A stretch of DNA of 24,081 nucleotides from Desulfobulbaceae bacterium UBA5611 (GCA_002424635.1 DIKT01000005.1:1-24081), one strand, 5' to 3'. Positions 1 through 8,670 are shown, numbered from the stretch's first letter. Translations and numbers: made by a program. Notes: generated by a model from the sequence alone, not told the origin.

Positions 1-82
1 AAGAAAGCGGATGCATTTTCCCGCACTATTGTTCATAATGTTTTTTTCTAGTTTTTTCTCTTTTCAAGTTCCATAACTGTCA
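1..82. other. Left-edge region, possible 3' tail of an upstream gene
   Basis: The first frame is open from base 1 and ends at a TAG at 49-51, giving a 16-residue tail ending in HNVFF. It may be the end of a gene lying mostly outside the window, but this is too short to identify. The remaining bases to the rsmI start are T-rich, and I see no clear ribosome binding site or promoter. Confidence 0.2.
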
Positions 83-952
83 ATGATACAAACGAATCTA
101 AACACTATTGGTACGCTTTATGTGGTTGCCACTCCCATCGGTAATCTTGAAGATATTACCCTGCGGGCTCTGCGTATTCTTAAAGAAGTTGATCTCATTG
201 CCGCCGAAGATACCCGTCATACCAGACACTTACTGAACCACTTTGACATCCATACGCCGCTGATCAGTTATTACCGGGAAAAAGAAGTTGAACGATCGGA
301 AGAGCTGGTTCAAAAAATGCTGGCTGGTGAGACGATAGCTCTGGTCAGTGATGCTGGTACTCCCGGTATATCAGACCCAGGGGCCATACTGGTAAATCAA
401 GCAAGAGAGGCCGGGATCACCATTGTTCCCCTGCCTGGTCCTTCCGCTCTTACTGCGGCCCTTTCTGCTGCCGGTATCACTGATGGCTCTTTTCTTTTCC
501 TGGGCTTTCCTCCTGCCCGCAAAGGGCAACGACAAAAGTTGCTTGCTACCTTTATTGACTCGCCCTGGGCCCTGGTTTTTTATGAATCACCGCATCGGAT
601 TCAGGCTTTTCTGGCTGATGTCTTGGCGATATTGGGTGATCGTCAGGCATTTTGGGCCAGAGAATTGAGCAAACTCTATGAAGACCTGCAGGCAGGTCCT
701 GTCAGCCACTTGCTTGCTCTTAGCTCTGGCAAGAGAAATCGGGGCGAATTTGTGGTGATTATTCACCCAGGTTCCAGCCAGCAGTCGGCCACAGGTGAAA
801 ATGTGGAGGCAATCCTTCTCTGGTATCAGCAAAATACCGACCTTTCTTTAAAAGATGTTAGTCGCCGCGTTGCCAAAGATCTGGAACTCTCTCGCTCTGA
901 TGTCTATCAAATGGCCTTGGAGATCTGGGCTGCCGGCAAAGAAGAATTATGA
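83..952 (+). CDS. rsmI: 16S rRNA (cytidine1402-2'-O)-methyltransferase RsmI
   Basis: RsmI uses S-adenosylmethionine to 2'-O-methylate C1402 of 16S rRNA in the ribosomal P site; it acts in the cytoplasm. The 289-residue length is normal for the family. The N-terminus has the family signature TLYVVATPIGNLEDIT (residues 11-26), then AAEDTRHT and the SDAGTPGISDPG loop of the tetrapyrrole-methylase fold; a YESPHR motif follows mid-protein. A C-terminal helical region (about 235-289, LSLKDVSRRVAKDLELSRSDVYQ) matches the small RsmI helix-turn-helix-like tail. The ATG at 83 lacks a good Shine-Dalgarno, but the signature leaves little room for a later start. Its stop overlaps the next gene's start (ATGA at 949-952), so the two are probably translated together. 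The identification is secure. Confidence 0.96.
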   Translation: MIQTNLNTIGTLYVVATPIGNLEDITLRALRILKEVDLIAAEDTRHTRHLLNHFDIHTPLISYYREKEVERSEELVQKMLAGETIALVSDAGTPGISDPGAILVNQAREAGITIVPLPGPSALTAALSAAGITDGSFLFLGFPPARKGQRQKLLATFIDSPWALVFYESPHRIQAFLADVLAILGDRQAFWARELSKLYEDLQAGPVSHLLALSSGKRNRGEFVVIIHPGSSQQSATGENVEAILLWYQQNTDLSLKDVSRRVAKDLELSRSDVYQMALEIWAAGKEEL

Positions 953-2598
953 ATAAAATTCGTACTTGCGTAACACCGGAGAAGCAGTTTCTTTATGGTA
1001 TTCATCAACCTTCCTATACGGTCTCAAATATCAGGGGCAGCAAAAAAGTTGAGCACTTAGGCACTAGTGCCGATGCTGTTGATAACGGATTAGCTTTTGA
1101 TAATCGCCATAATTTCCCAGACGGCTCTTTGACTATCTCCACAGCCGATAGAATCTTTGAGATCCCCAATCCGTTGCCCTTCCGGGGCACTACCTTTATT
1201 AATCAAGAGTGGGCGGATGCCAGTGCGGCTGACAGCCGTCGATTCTCTCTGCCGAAAAAGGAGCAGATATCACTGCGCCTGATACTGCAACAGGCAGGAA
1301 TTTCATCGTCTTTCATTAGTAAACTGCCTTCTGCGGTACTGCTTGCTCTTGCTACCTGCTCGTCAGATCCTCAGGATCTTATCGCGCTTGCGGAGCTTAG
1401 TTGTCAGGTGGAAAGAGATGCAGCCGCAAATCCTGTCGGCTTATTTTATAGAAGAAACAAAAATGGTCGGAGGGGTCCCATTATTCATGACCATGCCCTC
1501 TTTGAGGCCGTAGCCAATAACCCGAACCTGCCGGACAGTTATAAAAAGGTTATGGTGGTCAGGCCGGGAGCTCAAGGGGATAGCGAAATTGTAGGAGAAT
1601 ATCACAGCAATAAGACCCATGTCTTTGAGTACTTGCGCCGTAACTCTTATATTGCAAACGGCCATTATGCCGCCAATATGGCCGATGATGCCATTCGTTA
1701 TTCTATTCAGGAGCTGGCAGCCGATGACATGCAAGGTCTGCGCCATCTCTATTATCAGCGGACCTATATTCGGCTGGCTGAGCAGTTAGGCCTTGATCTG
1801 CCTGTAGAGCAACAGGACTTAAGCCCTGAACAGCTGGAGAGTTTGCGCCAGAAAATCCGGCAGGCAATCAATAATAATCAGGATATCGCCTCGCCGGCAA
1901 CATTATGGGGCTGGAATTTCGGCTTTGACTATGCACCCAGCGGCTATCGCCTGCATGCCTCTCACCAGCAGATTCATCAGCAATATGCCTTGATACCGGG
2001 GACAGTTAGTGCCTATACCGGTGATCCCGAGACCAGTTATGGCGAATTACCGGCCTTTGGCTGCGGCGATATGGTCGCTGAGGTGATCAGTCATTATCGT
2101 GAGCAGTATCACTCGGATTTTTTTGCTGATTATATCGGCTGTATCAGGAATAATCGGAGAATGGATGGCCGCAAGGATCGAGACAATAGTCTGGTGGTAT
2201 GGGAGGACGAACAGGTTATGCTTTTTGTGCCCAAGGCCCAGACCTCCCAGTGGGAGTTGCAGTTAATGGCTCTGCATGATAGACAGGGCATGGCGGTCGG
2301 CAATATCCTGGAGGCTGATCCGGCCATGCGTTTTTCCTTGGATAAAGGAATCCTTCTGGCCCAAAAAATCTTGGCCGCATTAGGGGCGGCCATGGTAACT
2401 TCCATTGAGTATCCGAAGCGCATCGGCAGAACAGACGAAGGAGATCAACATCTGCTCTACGCCTTTCTGCCTCGTCTGCCGGAATCTCCCGGGGCCTTCA
2501 GCGAGGCCCAGCTCCGTTTTATCAATGGCCATTATCCTGAAGACTTTGCCGCTATCTGTCGGCAGCAGCTGGCCACCCTTGGAGCAGATACTGCTTAG
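949..2598 (+). CDS. Uncharacterised 549-residue protein with a possible HIT/GalT-like C-terminal domain
   Basis: I do not recognise this family with certainty. It starts within the rsmI stop (ATGA), so it is probably co-transcribed and translationally coupled. There is no signal peptide or membrane helix, so it is probably cytoplasmic. Residues 1-130 are polar. A middle part (about 160-260) carries IIHDHALFEAV, KVMVVRPGAQGDSEIVGEYH and NGHYAANMADDAIRYS. Near residues 415-443, LVVWEDEQVMLFVPKAQ followed by WELQLMAL resembles the strand order of class II HIT proteins such as galactose-1-phosphate uridylyltransferases, and a YAFLPRLPESPGAFSE segment follows. The catalytic HxHxH of HIT enzymes is not visible, so the similarity is weak and any activity is unknown. 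It ends tail to tail with fliW, the two stop codons overlapping by 4 bases. Confidence 0.75.
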   Translation: MNKIRTCVTPEKQFLYGIHQPSYTVSNIRGSKKVEHLGTSADAVDNGLAFDNRHNFPDGSLTISTADRIFEIPNPLPFRGTTFINQEWADASAADSRRFSLPKKEQISLRLILQQAGISSSFISKLPSAVLLALATCSSDPQDLIALAELSCQVERDAAANPVGLFYRRNKNGRRGPIIHDHALFEAVANNPNLPDSYKKVMVVRPGAQGDSEIVGEYHSNKTHVFEYLRRNSYIANGHYAANMADDAIRYSIQELAADDMQGLRHLYYQRTYIRLAEQLGLDLPVEQQDLSPEQLESLRQKIRQAINNNQDIASPATLWGWNFGFDYAPSGYRLHASHQQIHQQYALIPGTVSAYTGDPETSYGELPAFGCGDMVAEVISHYREQYHSDFFADYIGCIRNNRRMDGRKDRDNSLVVWEDEQVMLFVPKAQTSQWELQLMALHDRQGMAVGNILEADPAMRFSLDKGILLAQKILAALGAAMVTSIEYPKRIGRTDEGDQHLLYAFLPRLPESPGAFSEAQLRFINGHYPEDFAAICRQQLATLGADTA

Positions 2599-3032
2599 TG
2601 CGCTACGATATTGACATTTAATTTGGCCTTGCCAAGCACTTTCTGCAGTCCCAATTGCTGCGGAACATTGAGGACCAGAGGGCCGCTTATATTGGCGCCC
2701 AGCTGTGTCTGCTGCAATTGGCTGTCATTGCCAGGTTTAATCAGCATCAGAAAGATGCCGATATCCATGGGATCAGTGGCCTGCAAGGTCTCCTGTTCAC
2801 TATCGCTGAGATATAAATCATAGTTGAGGTCATATTCCGTTGGATCGATCAGTGTGAAAGTTACTGCCGGGCTTTCACATGATTGCAGCCAATAGGCGGT
2901 AACGGCGTCATCATCCTTGTGAAATATCTTGAAAGTAGTGTATTCTTCAAAACCTGGGATGCCTTGAGGAAAGGTGAAGATCTTTTCATTATCAATCCTG
3001 GGCTGGCCTGTGACTGTGCTTCGCATGCTCAT
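2595..3032 (-). CDS. fliW: Flagellar assembly factor FliW
   Basis: FliW is a cytoplasmic protein that binds flagellin and, when free, binds and inhibits the translational repressor CsrA, coupling flagellin synthesis to export. The 145 residues have the family pattern: IFTFPQGIPGFEEYTTFKIF near the N-terminus, then a segment ending in FTLIDP, and a C-terminal NISGPLVLN followed by a GLQKV segment. The reading frame is open further upstream to 3116, but the ATG at 3032 has a good Shine-Dalgarno (AAGGAG, six bases away), and residues before it do not look like FliW. No csrA or flagellin gene lies nearby, although fliW and csrA are often neighbours in other genomes. It is divergent from trpB. Confidence 0.93.
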   Translation of the reverse strand: MSMRSTVTGQPRIDNEKIFTFPQGIPGFEEYTTFKIFHKDDDAVTAYWLQSCESPAVTFTLIDPTEYDLNYDLYLSDSEQETLQATDPMDIGIFLMLIKPGNDSQLQQTQLGANISGPLVLNVPQQLGLQKVLGKAKLNVNIVAH

Positions 3033-3060
3033 ATGCAACTCCTTTGAATTTAGAGGATAA

Positions 3061-3148
3061 AAAGCTGTTGCTGTCTGATATCCGTTACAGCTTTCTTTAC
3101 TTTTTCTTATCGACACTTAAATGGAAAGCTATAGGATATATTCCATTT
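3061..3148. promoter_or_regulatory. Two inverted repeats in the fliW/trpB divergent spacer
   Basis: Two perfect 8-bp inverted repeats lie here. AAAGCTGT at 3061-3068 pairs with ACAGCTTT at 3087-3094 (18-base loop). AAATGGAA at 3119-3126 pairs with TTCCATTT at 3141-3148 (14-base loop) and is followed by a T-rich stretch before trpB. The second could be an operator or a weak attenuator. There is no leader peptide with adjacent Trp codons, so classical trp attenuation is not supported. Confidence 0.3.
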
Positions 3149-3170
3149 ATTTTATTTTTGATCCTGACAT

Positions 3171-4427
3171 ATGGTGACCTCAATGGAGACAAAGGACAGG
3201 CAAGGCTTTTTTGGTAACTGGGGAGGAGCATATATCCCGGAAGTTTTACACCAGACCTTTCAAGAGCTGAATACTGAATTTAGAAGATGTAAAAATGATC
3301 CTCTGTTCTGGCAGGAATATGTGGATTTGATGTCTACCTATTCCTGCAGGCCTACTCCCCTGACTCATGCCGAGAATCTGTCGCAATATTTCGGCGGGGC
3401 GCAGATTTACGTCAAGCGTGAGGACCTGAATCATACCGGGGCCCATAAGGCCAATAATGTCATGGGCCAGGGTCTGCTGGTCAAGAGAATGGGTAAAAAA
3501 CGAGTAATTGCTGAGACTGGGGCCGGTCAGCATGGTGTCGCCACCGCTACCATGGCGGCCAAATTCGGGCTTAAATGCACCATCTATATGGGTGAGGAAG
3601 ATGTGCGACGGCAGCGGCCCAATGTCTTCTGGATGGAGAAGCTGGGGGCGACTGTGATTCCGGTGACTGACGGTTCCCGCACTTTAAAGGATGCCATCAA
3701 TGAGGCCTTTCGCGACTGGGTGACAAACGTCGATGATACTCATTATGTTTTGGGAACCGTTTGCGGGCCACATCCCTTTCCCGAGATGGTGGCTTGGTTT
3801 CAGTCCATCATTGGGCTTGAGGCCGCCGAGCAGATTATAAGATATCATGGCCGGATGCCGGCCCGTATCTTTGCCTGTGTCGGCGGTGGCTCCAATGCCA
3901 TGGGCATCTTTAAACGTTTTATCCCGGAAACCACTGTTGAATTGGTGGGGGTAGAGGCGGGCGGTCTCGGCATTGCAACAGGTGCCCATGCCGCCCGGCT
4001 CAGTGGCACTGATGGGTCGCCAGGAGTGGCTCAGGGGTATAAAACCATGTTTCTGCAGGATAGCGACGGCCAGATGAAGGAGACCCATTCGGTGGCCGCT
4101 GGTCTTGATTATGTCGGAATTTCCCCCATTCTGACCGACCTCTGGGAGCAGGGCAGGGTACGCTTTGAGTCAGCCACTGATAATGAGGTTATGGCGGCCC
4201 TCGATCTGACCATGAAAAAAGAAGGGCTTATTCCGGCCCTGGAATCATCTCATGCCTTTGTCCAGGCCTTCAAAGAGGCGCCCCAACTGTCGCCGGCAGA
4301 TGCAATTATTATTAATATGTCCGGTCGCGGCGATAAAGATATCTTCACTATTGCCCATGCCTTTAATGATCCTTCCTGGCAAGATTTTATCATCAAGCGG
4401 GGTTTAGAATATAGTCAGAAGAAATAA
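3171..4427 (+). CDS. trpB: Tryptophan synthase beta chain TrpB
   Basis: TrpB is the PLP enzyme that joins indole and serine to make tryptophan, working with TrpA as an alpha2-beta2 complex in the cytoplasm. The PLP lysine is K93 in HTGAHKANN, the catalytic glutamate is E115 in AETGAGQHG, and the PLP-phosphate loop is CVGGGSNA. The C-terminal LESSHAF and MSGRGDKDIFT blocks are also present. The 418-residue length fits the ordinary TrpB1 group. The ATG at 3171 has no clear Shine-Dalgarno; an ATG at 3183 (414 residues) has GGTGA upstream and may be the real start. trpA follows after 26 bases. No other trp genes are in the window, so the rest of the pathway must be elsewhere. Confidence 0.96.
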   Translation: MVTSMETKDRQGFFGNWGGAYIPEVLHQTFQELNTEFRRCKNDPLFWQEYVDLMSTYSCRPTPLTHAENLSQYFGGAQIYVKREDLNHTGAHKANNVMGQGLLVKRMGKKRVIAETGAGQHGVATATMAAKFGLKCTIYMGEEDVRRQRPNVFWMEKLGATVIPVTDGSRTLKDAINEAFRDWVTNVDDTHYVLGTVCGPHPFPEMVAWFQSIIGLEAAEQIIRYHGRMPARIFACVGGGSNAMGIFKRFIPETTVELVGVEAGGLGIATGAHAARLSGTDGSPGVAQGYKTMFLQDSDGQMKETHSVAAGLDYVGISPILTDLWEQGRVRFESATDNEVMAALDLTMKKEGLIPALESSHAFVQAFKEAPQLSPADAIIINMSGRGDKDIFTIAHAFNDPSWQDFIIKRGLEYSQKK

Positions 4428-4453
4428 GGTTATCAGCTTTAAGAGGAATAACA

Positions 4454-5218
4454 ATGCAACTGGAACAACAACTACGCGATAGACTTAAGAACAAAGATAT
4501 CCTGCTCATGACCCATATCGTGCTTGGTTATCCTTCTTTTGAGATCAACCGGCAAGTAATTCGGCAAATGGTGGCGAACGGCGTGGACTGCATTGAGATG
4601 CAGATTCCTTTCTCAGAACCTATGGCTGATGGTCCGGTTATTGTCAGAGCCAATCAGCAAGCTCTTAAAAATGGTACTACGGTCGCTGAATGCCTGATTT
4701 TTGCCGCCGAAATGGCCGCCAGTTATGACATCCCTTTTCTTTTTATGACATATTATAATATCATCTTTAAATATGGAGAAAAGGCTTTTTTGGCCAAGGC
4801 CCATGAACATGGCATCAAGGGCTGCATCGTACCCGATCTACCGCCTGAGGAAGCGGCTAGCTTTCTGCAACTGGCGGCCGATTATCAGATTGCCCCGATT
4901 CTTATTTTTGCTCCTACCTCAATTGATGAGCGGATGCGGGTGCTGGCCTCCTATGCTAATGGTTTTATCTATTGTGTGGCCAGAAGGGGAGTTACCGGGA
5001 CCAAATCGGTGATTGATCAGGATGTGGCTGATTATCTTAAGCGCTGCCGGCAAGCAACTGCTCTGCCGCTGGCGGTTGGTTTCGGCATCCAGGATCGCGC
5101 TGATGTGGCGGCGCTGATCGGCTTGGCTGATATGGCCGTGATCGGTTCTCAGACTATTCGTCTGGTTGATGAACAGGGGCCTGCAGCGGTTGGTCCCTTC
5201 ATTGCAGGATTACGCTGA
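4454..5218 (+). CDS. trpA: Tryptophan synthase alpha chain TrpA
   Basis: TrpA cleaves indole-3-glycerol phosphate to indole and glyceraldehyde-3-phosphate and passes the indole to TrpB. The catalytic pair is present: E48 in DCIEMQIPFSEP and D59 in MADGP (equivalent to E49 and D60 of the E. coli enzyme). The loop RRGVTG and a phosphate-binding region near VGFGIQ are also present. It is a little shorter than the E. coli protein (254 versus 268 residues), mostly at the N-terminus. The usual PFSDP is PFSEP here, a conservative change in active-site loop 2. The start has a fair Shine-Dalgarno (AAGAGG). It forms an operon with trpB. Confidence 0.95.
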   Translation: MQLEQQLRDRLKNKDILLMTHIVLGYPSFEINRQVIRQMVANGVDCIEMQIPFSEPMADGPVIVRANQQALKNGTTVAECLIFAAEMAASYDIPFLFMTYYNIIFKYGEKAFLAKAHEHGIKGCIVPDLPPEEAASFLQLAADYQIAPILIFAPTSIDERMRVLASYANGFIYCVARRGVTGTKSVIDQDVADYLKRCRQATALPLAVGFGIQDRADVAALIGLADMAVIGSQTIRLVDEQGPAAVGPFIAGLR

Positions 5219-5280
5219 AAAGCCCGTCGCTTGTCTTCTTATTATGGCATGAATGATCGACAACCATCGGGATAAGCTAA

Positions 5281-7074
5281 ATGGCAGAAAAGATGATGAC
5301 AGATAAGCTGGGGGCGTCCACGGTATTATGGGATTTGAAGCCTCTATACTGTAATGAGGATGATCCCCACCTGGCAACTGATAGTCAATGGTGCATTGAT
5401 GAGGCCCAGAGCATTCGTGGTCTGTTTCGCGGCCGGATAGCAAGTCTTGCTAGCGACGAATTGCAGGGATTGGTAAGCCGTTTGGAGGCCCTTGATTGTC
5501 GCCTTACCCGTCTCACGACCTTTGCCTTTCTCAATTTCACCACCCGGATGGACAACAGCAGGGCCGGTGCTTTGGAGCAACGGCTGGAAGAGCTGGCTAG
5601 TCAATGTAAAAAGACAGTGATCTTTTTTGAGCTGGAATGGAATCTGATTCCAGCTGAGATTGTGCGCGGATTGCTCAGGGCTCCAGCCATGGCCGGGTAT
5701 CGTCATTACCTGGAGGCTCTGCGCCGTTATCATCCGCATCAGCTCTCCGAAGCGGAGGAGGCGCTGCTGCTGGAATATGCCCCGGTGGGCCGGAGCTCCT
5801 GGAATACCCTTTTTGATAAGATCCTCAGCGGCCTGCGTTTTGGTAAGACCAAACGTATCGAAGAAGAGGTGCTGACTGATCTGCATCACCCGGATCGAGA
5901 GATCAGACGGCAAGCGGCAGAGGATCTTACAGCCGGACTGCAGGACCAGAACCATATTCTGACCCATATCTTCAACACCCTGGCTGCTGATAAGATGATT
6001 GATGACCGGCTCCGCCACCATAAAAGCTGGGTTCACTCCATGAATCTGGATAATGAGCTGACGGATGCCACCGTTGATACCCTGGTACAGGCGGTGACCA
6101 GTCGTTATGATATTGTGCAGCGCTATTACCGGGTGAAAAAAGACCTGCTGCATCTGGACGAACTCACCGATTATGACCGCTATGCGCCACTGCCGGCCTT
6201 GCCCTCGCAAATAATTGGCTGGGAAGAGTGCCGAGCCATGGTACTGCATGCTTTTAGTGCTTTTTCTGCTGAGCTGGCCACTATGGCCGAACGGTTTTTT
6301 GCCGACCAGTGGATTCATGCCCCGGTAATTTCCGGCAAACGGGGCGGGGCTTTTGCCCATCCCTGTGTGCCGGAGGTCCATCCCTATATTATGGTCAATT
6401 ATACCGGCACTATCAATGATGTCGCCACCGTAGCCCATGAACTTGGTCACGGTATCCATCAGCTGTTGGCGGGCGGGCAGGGCCATTTTAATAGCGACAC
6501 GCCTTTGGTGCTGGCGGAGACTGCTTCGGTCTTTGCCGAGATGCTGGTCTTTCAGGCCCAGCTGGCCCGGCTTACCGATGCGGCTACGAAGCGGGCTTTT
6601 GTTTGTCAGAAACTGGAATCTATCTTTGCCACGGTTTTTCGTCAGATCGCCATGAATCGGTTTGAAAAGCGGATGCATGAAGGCCGGCGGGAGCAAGGGG
6701 AACTGAGCAGTGAACTGCTGAGTGAATATTGGCTGCAGACGCAGCAGCATATGTTCGGTGATTCGGTAACCTTGCGGCCGGATTATGGCATCTGGTGGTC
6801 GTATATCCCCCATTTCCTGTCAACACCCGGCTATGTCTATTCCTATGCCTTTGGCGAACTGCTGGTCCTGGCCCTCTACGGTCTCTATCAACAACATGGC
6901 AATTCCTTTGTAACCCTCTACCTGGAATTGCTGGCGGCTGGCGGCTCGGCCTCACCTTATGAGCTGCTCCGGCCTTTCGGGATTGATCTCAATGATTCAG
7001 CATTCTGGCTACAGGGTCTAACTGTCATTGAACAGATGCTGCAACAGGTGGAAGATGGCCCTGTGAGTTATTAG
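5281..7074 (+). CDS. pepF: M3-family zinc oligopeptidase (oligoendopeptidase F-like)
   Basis: This is a cytoplasmic zinc metallopeptidase of family M3B, which trims short peptides. The zinc site is HELGH at residues 386-390 (H386 and H390 ligands, E387 catalytic), with E413 in LAETAS as the likely third ligand. The upstream VHPYIMVNYTGTINDVATVAHELGH block and the downstream LSTPGYVYSYAFGELLVLALY block are typical of the family. Its length of 597 residues matches PepF-like enzymes. There is no signal peptide. The ATG at 5281 follows a modest GGGATAAG. It lies 62 bases after trpA and 3 bases before tadA, so it may be part of one transcript. Exact substrate range is unknown; the gene symbol is by family. 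Confidence 0.9.
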   Translation: MAEKMMTDKLGASTVLWDLKPLYCNEDDPHLATDSQWCIDEAQSIRGLFRGRIASLASDELQGLVSRLEALDCRLTRLTTFAFLNFTTRMDNSRAGALEQRLEELASQCKKTVIFFELEWNLIPAEIVRGLLRAPAMAGYRHYLEALRRYHPHQLSEAEEALLLEYAPVGRSSWNTLFDKILSGLRFGKTKRIEEEVLTDLHHPDREIRRQAAEDLTAGLQDQNHILTHIFNTLAADKMIDDRLRHHKSWVHSMNLDNELTDATVDTLVQAVTSRYDIVQRYYRVKKDLLHLDELTDYDRYAPLPALPSQIIGWEECRAMVLHAFSAFSAELATMAERFFADQWIHAPVISGKRGGAFAHPCVPEVHPYIMVNYTGTINDVATVAHELGHGIHQLLAGGQGHFNSDTPLVLAETASVFAEMLVFQAQLARLTDAATKRAFVCQKLESIFATVFRQIAMNRFEKRMHEGRREQGELSSELLSEYWLQTQQHMFGDSVTLRPDYGIWWSYIPHFLSTPGYVYSYAFGELLVLALYGLYQQHGNSFVTLYLELLAAGGSASPYELLRPFGIDLNDSAFWLQGLTVIEQMLQQVEDGPVSY

Positions 7075-7077
7075 TAA

Positions 7078-7581
7078 ATGACTAAGCAGCAGATTCTCGA
7101 TCTTGCCTTTATGCAGATGGCCCTTGTTCAGGCCAGGCAAGCGGCTTGCCGGGGAGAAGTACCGGTTGGCGCCGTACTGGTACACGGCCAGACCCTGCTG
7201 GCTGCCTCTGGCAATCAGCCCATTACTACTAACGACCCGACGGCCCATGCCGAAATTATGACTATCCGTCAGGCCGCTAACAAAATAAATAATTATCGGC
7301 TGGTAGGCACGACCATATATGTTACTTTAGAGCCCTGTATCATGTGCATGGGAGCGATCCTTCATGCCCGCATCCAGCGGCTGGTTTTTGGCGCTCTGGA
7401 TCCAAAGACCGGGGCCGCCCACTCTCGTTATACCATCGGGCTTGATGGTCTCTTGAATCATCGGTTGGAGATTGCAGCAGGTGTGATGGGTGAGGAATGT
7501 TCCCAAGTTTTAAAGGATTTTTTTAAAGAACGGCGCCAGGTCAAAGAGGCGAGAGATGCTCTTTTTTCGCAACCAGATTGA
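7078..7581 (+). CDS. tadA: tRNA-specific adenosine-34 deaminase TadA
   Basis: TadA converts A34 to inosine in the anticodon of tRNA-Arg(ACG). The zinc and catalytic residues are visible: H57 and E59 in PTAHAEIM, and C87 and C90 in EPCIMCMGA. RLVFGALDPKTGAAHS and a C-terminal DFFKERR helix complete the family pattern. The length of 167 residues equals the E. coli enzyme. The ATG follows the previous gene's stop by three bases and has no strong Shine-Dalgarno, which suggests coupled translation. Confidence 0.95.
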   Translation: MTKQQILDLAFMQMALVQARQAACRGEVPVGAVLVHGQTLLAASGNQPITTNDPTAHAEIMTIRQAANKINNYRLVGTTIYVTLEPCIMCMGAILHARIQRLVFGALDPKTGAAHSRYTIGLDGLLNHRLEIAAGVMGEECSQVLKDFFKERRQVKEARDALFSQPD

Positions 7582-7600
7582 CTTTTTTGGTTGCGAAAAA
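7563..7600 (+). repeat. 12-bp inverted repeat over the tadA stop codon
   Basis: TTTTTCGCAACC (7563-7574) pairs perfectly with GGTTGCGAAAAA (7589-7600), with the tadA stop in the 14-base loop. There is no T tract after the right arm, so it is not a standard intrinsic terminator. It may protect the 3' end of the mRNA or mark its processing. Confidence 0.4.
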
Positions 7601-7687
7601 CCAGCTCACCGTTTACATATACTCACCTTAAGTTAATCATTTCATTTAATGATAATAGATGTGATGGCTTATCTTAGTTTTTATTGT

Positions 7688-7773
7688 GGAGAGGTGACCG
7701 AGTGGTTTAAGGTGCACGCCTGGAACGCGTGTGTACGCAAGTACCGTGAGTTCGAATCTCACCTTCTCCGCCA
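7688..7773 (+). tRNA. tRNA-Ser, anticodon GGA
   Basis: The sequence folds as a class II tRNA. The acceptor arm GGAGAGG pairs with CUUCUCC, followed by the G discriminator and an encoded CCA at 7771-7773. The anticodon stem CACGC/GCGUG holds a CUGGAAC loop with GGA at 7722-7724, which reads UCC and UCU serine codons. A variable arm of about 13 bases (GUACGCAAGUACC) and the T arm GUGAG-UUCGAAU-CUCAC are clear. The 86-base length fits tRNA-Ser. Confidence 0.96.
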
Positions 7774-7780
7774 TTGTTAG

Positions 7781-7823
7781 AAATCCCCATTGAAATGATG
7801 TCATTTCAATGGGGATTTTTTTT
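7781..7823 (+). terminator. Intrinsic terminator after tRNA-Ser
   Basis: AAATCCCCATTGAAATGA (7781-7798) is matched perfectly by its complement at 7801-7818, and eight T residues (7816-7823) follow. It ends the tRNA transcript. It also lies beyond the end of the convergent minus-strand flavoprotein gene but has no T tract in that direction. Confidence 0.9.
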
Positions 7824-7854
7824 GCATTTGCATAGTTTGATTTTTTACTCTTTT

Positions 7855-8547
7855 TCAGGCATAGCCGCTAAACACATCTATGCGTATCCTGTCGGCTGCA
7901 ACATTAATTATGGCCAGGGCTTTTTTGAGCGCTTCGACCATGGCAGGCGGTCCGGAGATCATGTAAAAGGCGGTACTACAGGCCGGCACTTCCCTTGCGA
8001 TTATATCGGCATTAATTAATCCCTGATAAGCATCGGCCATGCCTGTGATGTCTGCGAGGACATGGACCAGCCGGTAATCAGGAAGGGTAAGATTTTCCAG
8101 TTCAGTCCGGAAGGCTATATCGTCTCTGTTGAGATTGCCGTAAAGCAGGATGATCCTGCAGAAAGGTTGCTTCTTTTTTTCCAGGCTTTTCAGGATACTT
8201 CTGATAGGAGTAATGCCAATGCCTCCAGCGATCATGATTAAATAATTATTAGCCGGTTGTTCATAATAAAATTTGCCCGCCGGTCCTTTGACCAGGATAG
8301 TGTCTCCCTTGTTAAGGGCTTCCAGGCGCTGGCAATAGGGACTGCCGGTCATTCGTTTGGTAAATTCGATGAAGCCGGTCTCTTCCGGGCAATCACTCAG
8401 GGAGAGAGGATGGATCAGTTCGTCACCAAGATCAACCAGCATGTATTGGCCGGCTATGAACTGCAAATCTGCAGCCCTCTTGAAACGATAACTGATCGCT
8501 GCCGGGGTTCTTTCTATCCGCTCCAGAAATTCAGCTTGGTATTCCAT
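7855..8547 (-). CDS. Ferredoxin-NADP reductase-type FAD/NAD(P)H oxidoreductase
   Basis: This 230-residue protein has the two-domain ferredoxin reductase fold. The N-terminal FAD barrel runs to about residue 97 and has HPLSLSD (46-52) in place of the usual R-x-Y-S/T flavin motif. The NAD(P)-binding domain has MIAGGIGITPIRS (105-117) and, near 198, MISGPPAMVEAL. There is no CxxxxCxxC ferredoxin domain and no C-terminal cysteine cluster of the PyrK type, so its electron partner must be separate. There is no signal peptide, so it is cytoplasmic. It diverges from resB. Its partner and physiological reaction cannot be read from the sequence. Confidence 0.85.
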   Translation of the reverse strand: MEYQAEFLERIERTPAAISYRFKRAADLQFIAGQYMLVDLGDELIHPLSLSDCPEETGFIEFTKRMTGSPYCQRLEALNKGDTILVKGPAGKFYYEQPANNYLIMIAGGIGITPIRSILKSLEKKKQPFCRIILLYGNLNRDDIAFRTELENLTLPDYRLVHVLADITGMADAYQGLINADIIAREVPACSTAFYMISGPPAMVEALKKALAIINVAADRIRIDVFSGYA

Positions 8548-8670
8548 GGTCTGCCCTGTTGAGTTGACAATTTACAAAGAGATAGAGGCTCGTTTTTCCT
8601 GAACTCGTCTTGTAGCACCTGTTTTATAACTATAGCATATAACCATAACCTTCAAATAACGAAGTTTAAG

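Noticed and set aside
3684..4088. Minus-strand frame of 134 codons inside trpB
   Set aside because: It is antisense to the conserved TrpB core and has no recognisable motif.
5344..6813. Long minus-strand open frame of 489 codons
   Set aside because: It lies wholly antisense to the M3 peptidase gene, which has a clear zinc site. The antisense translation shows no domain or recognisable motif, and open antisense frames are common opposite GC-rich codons.
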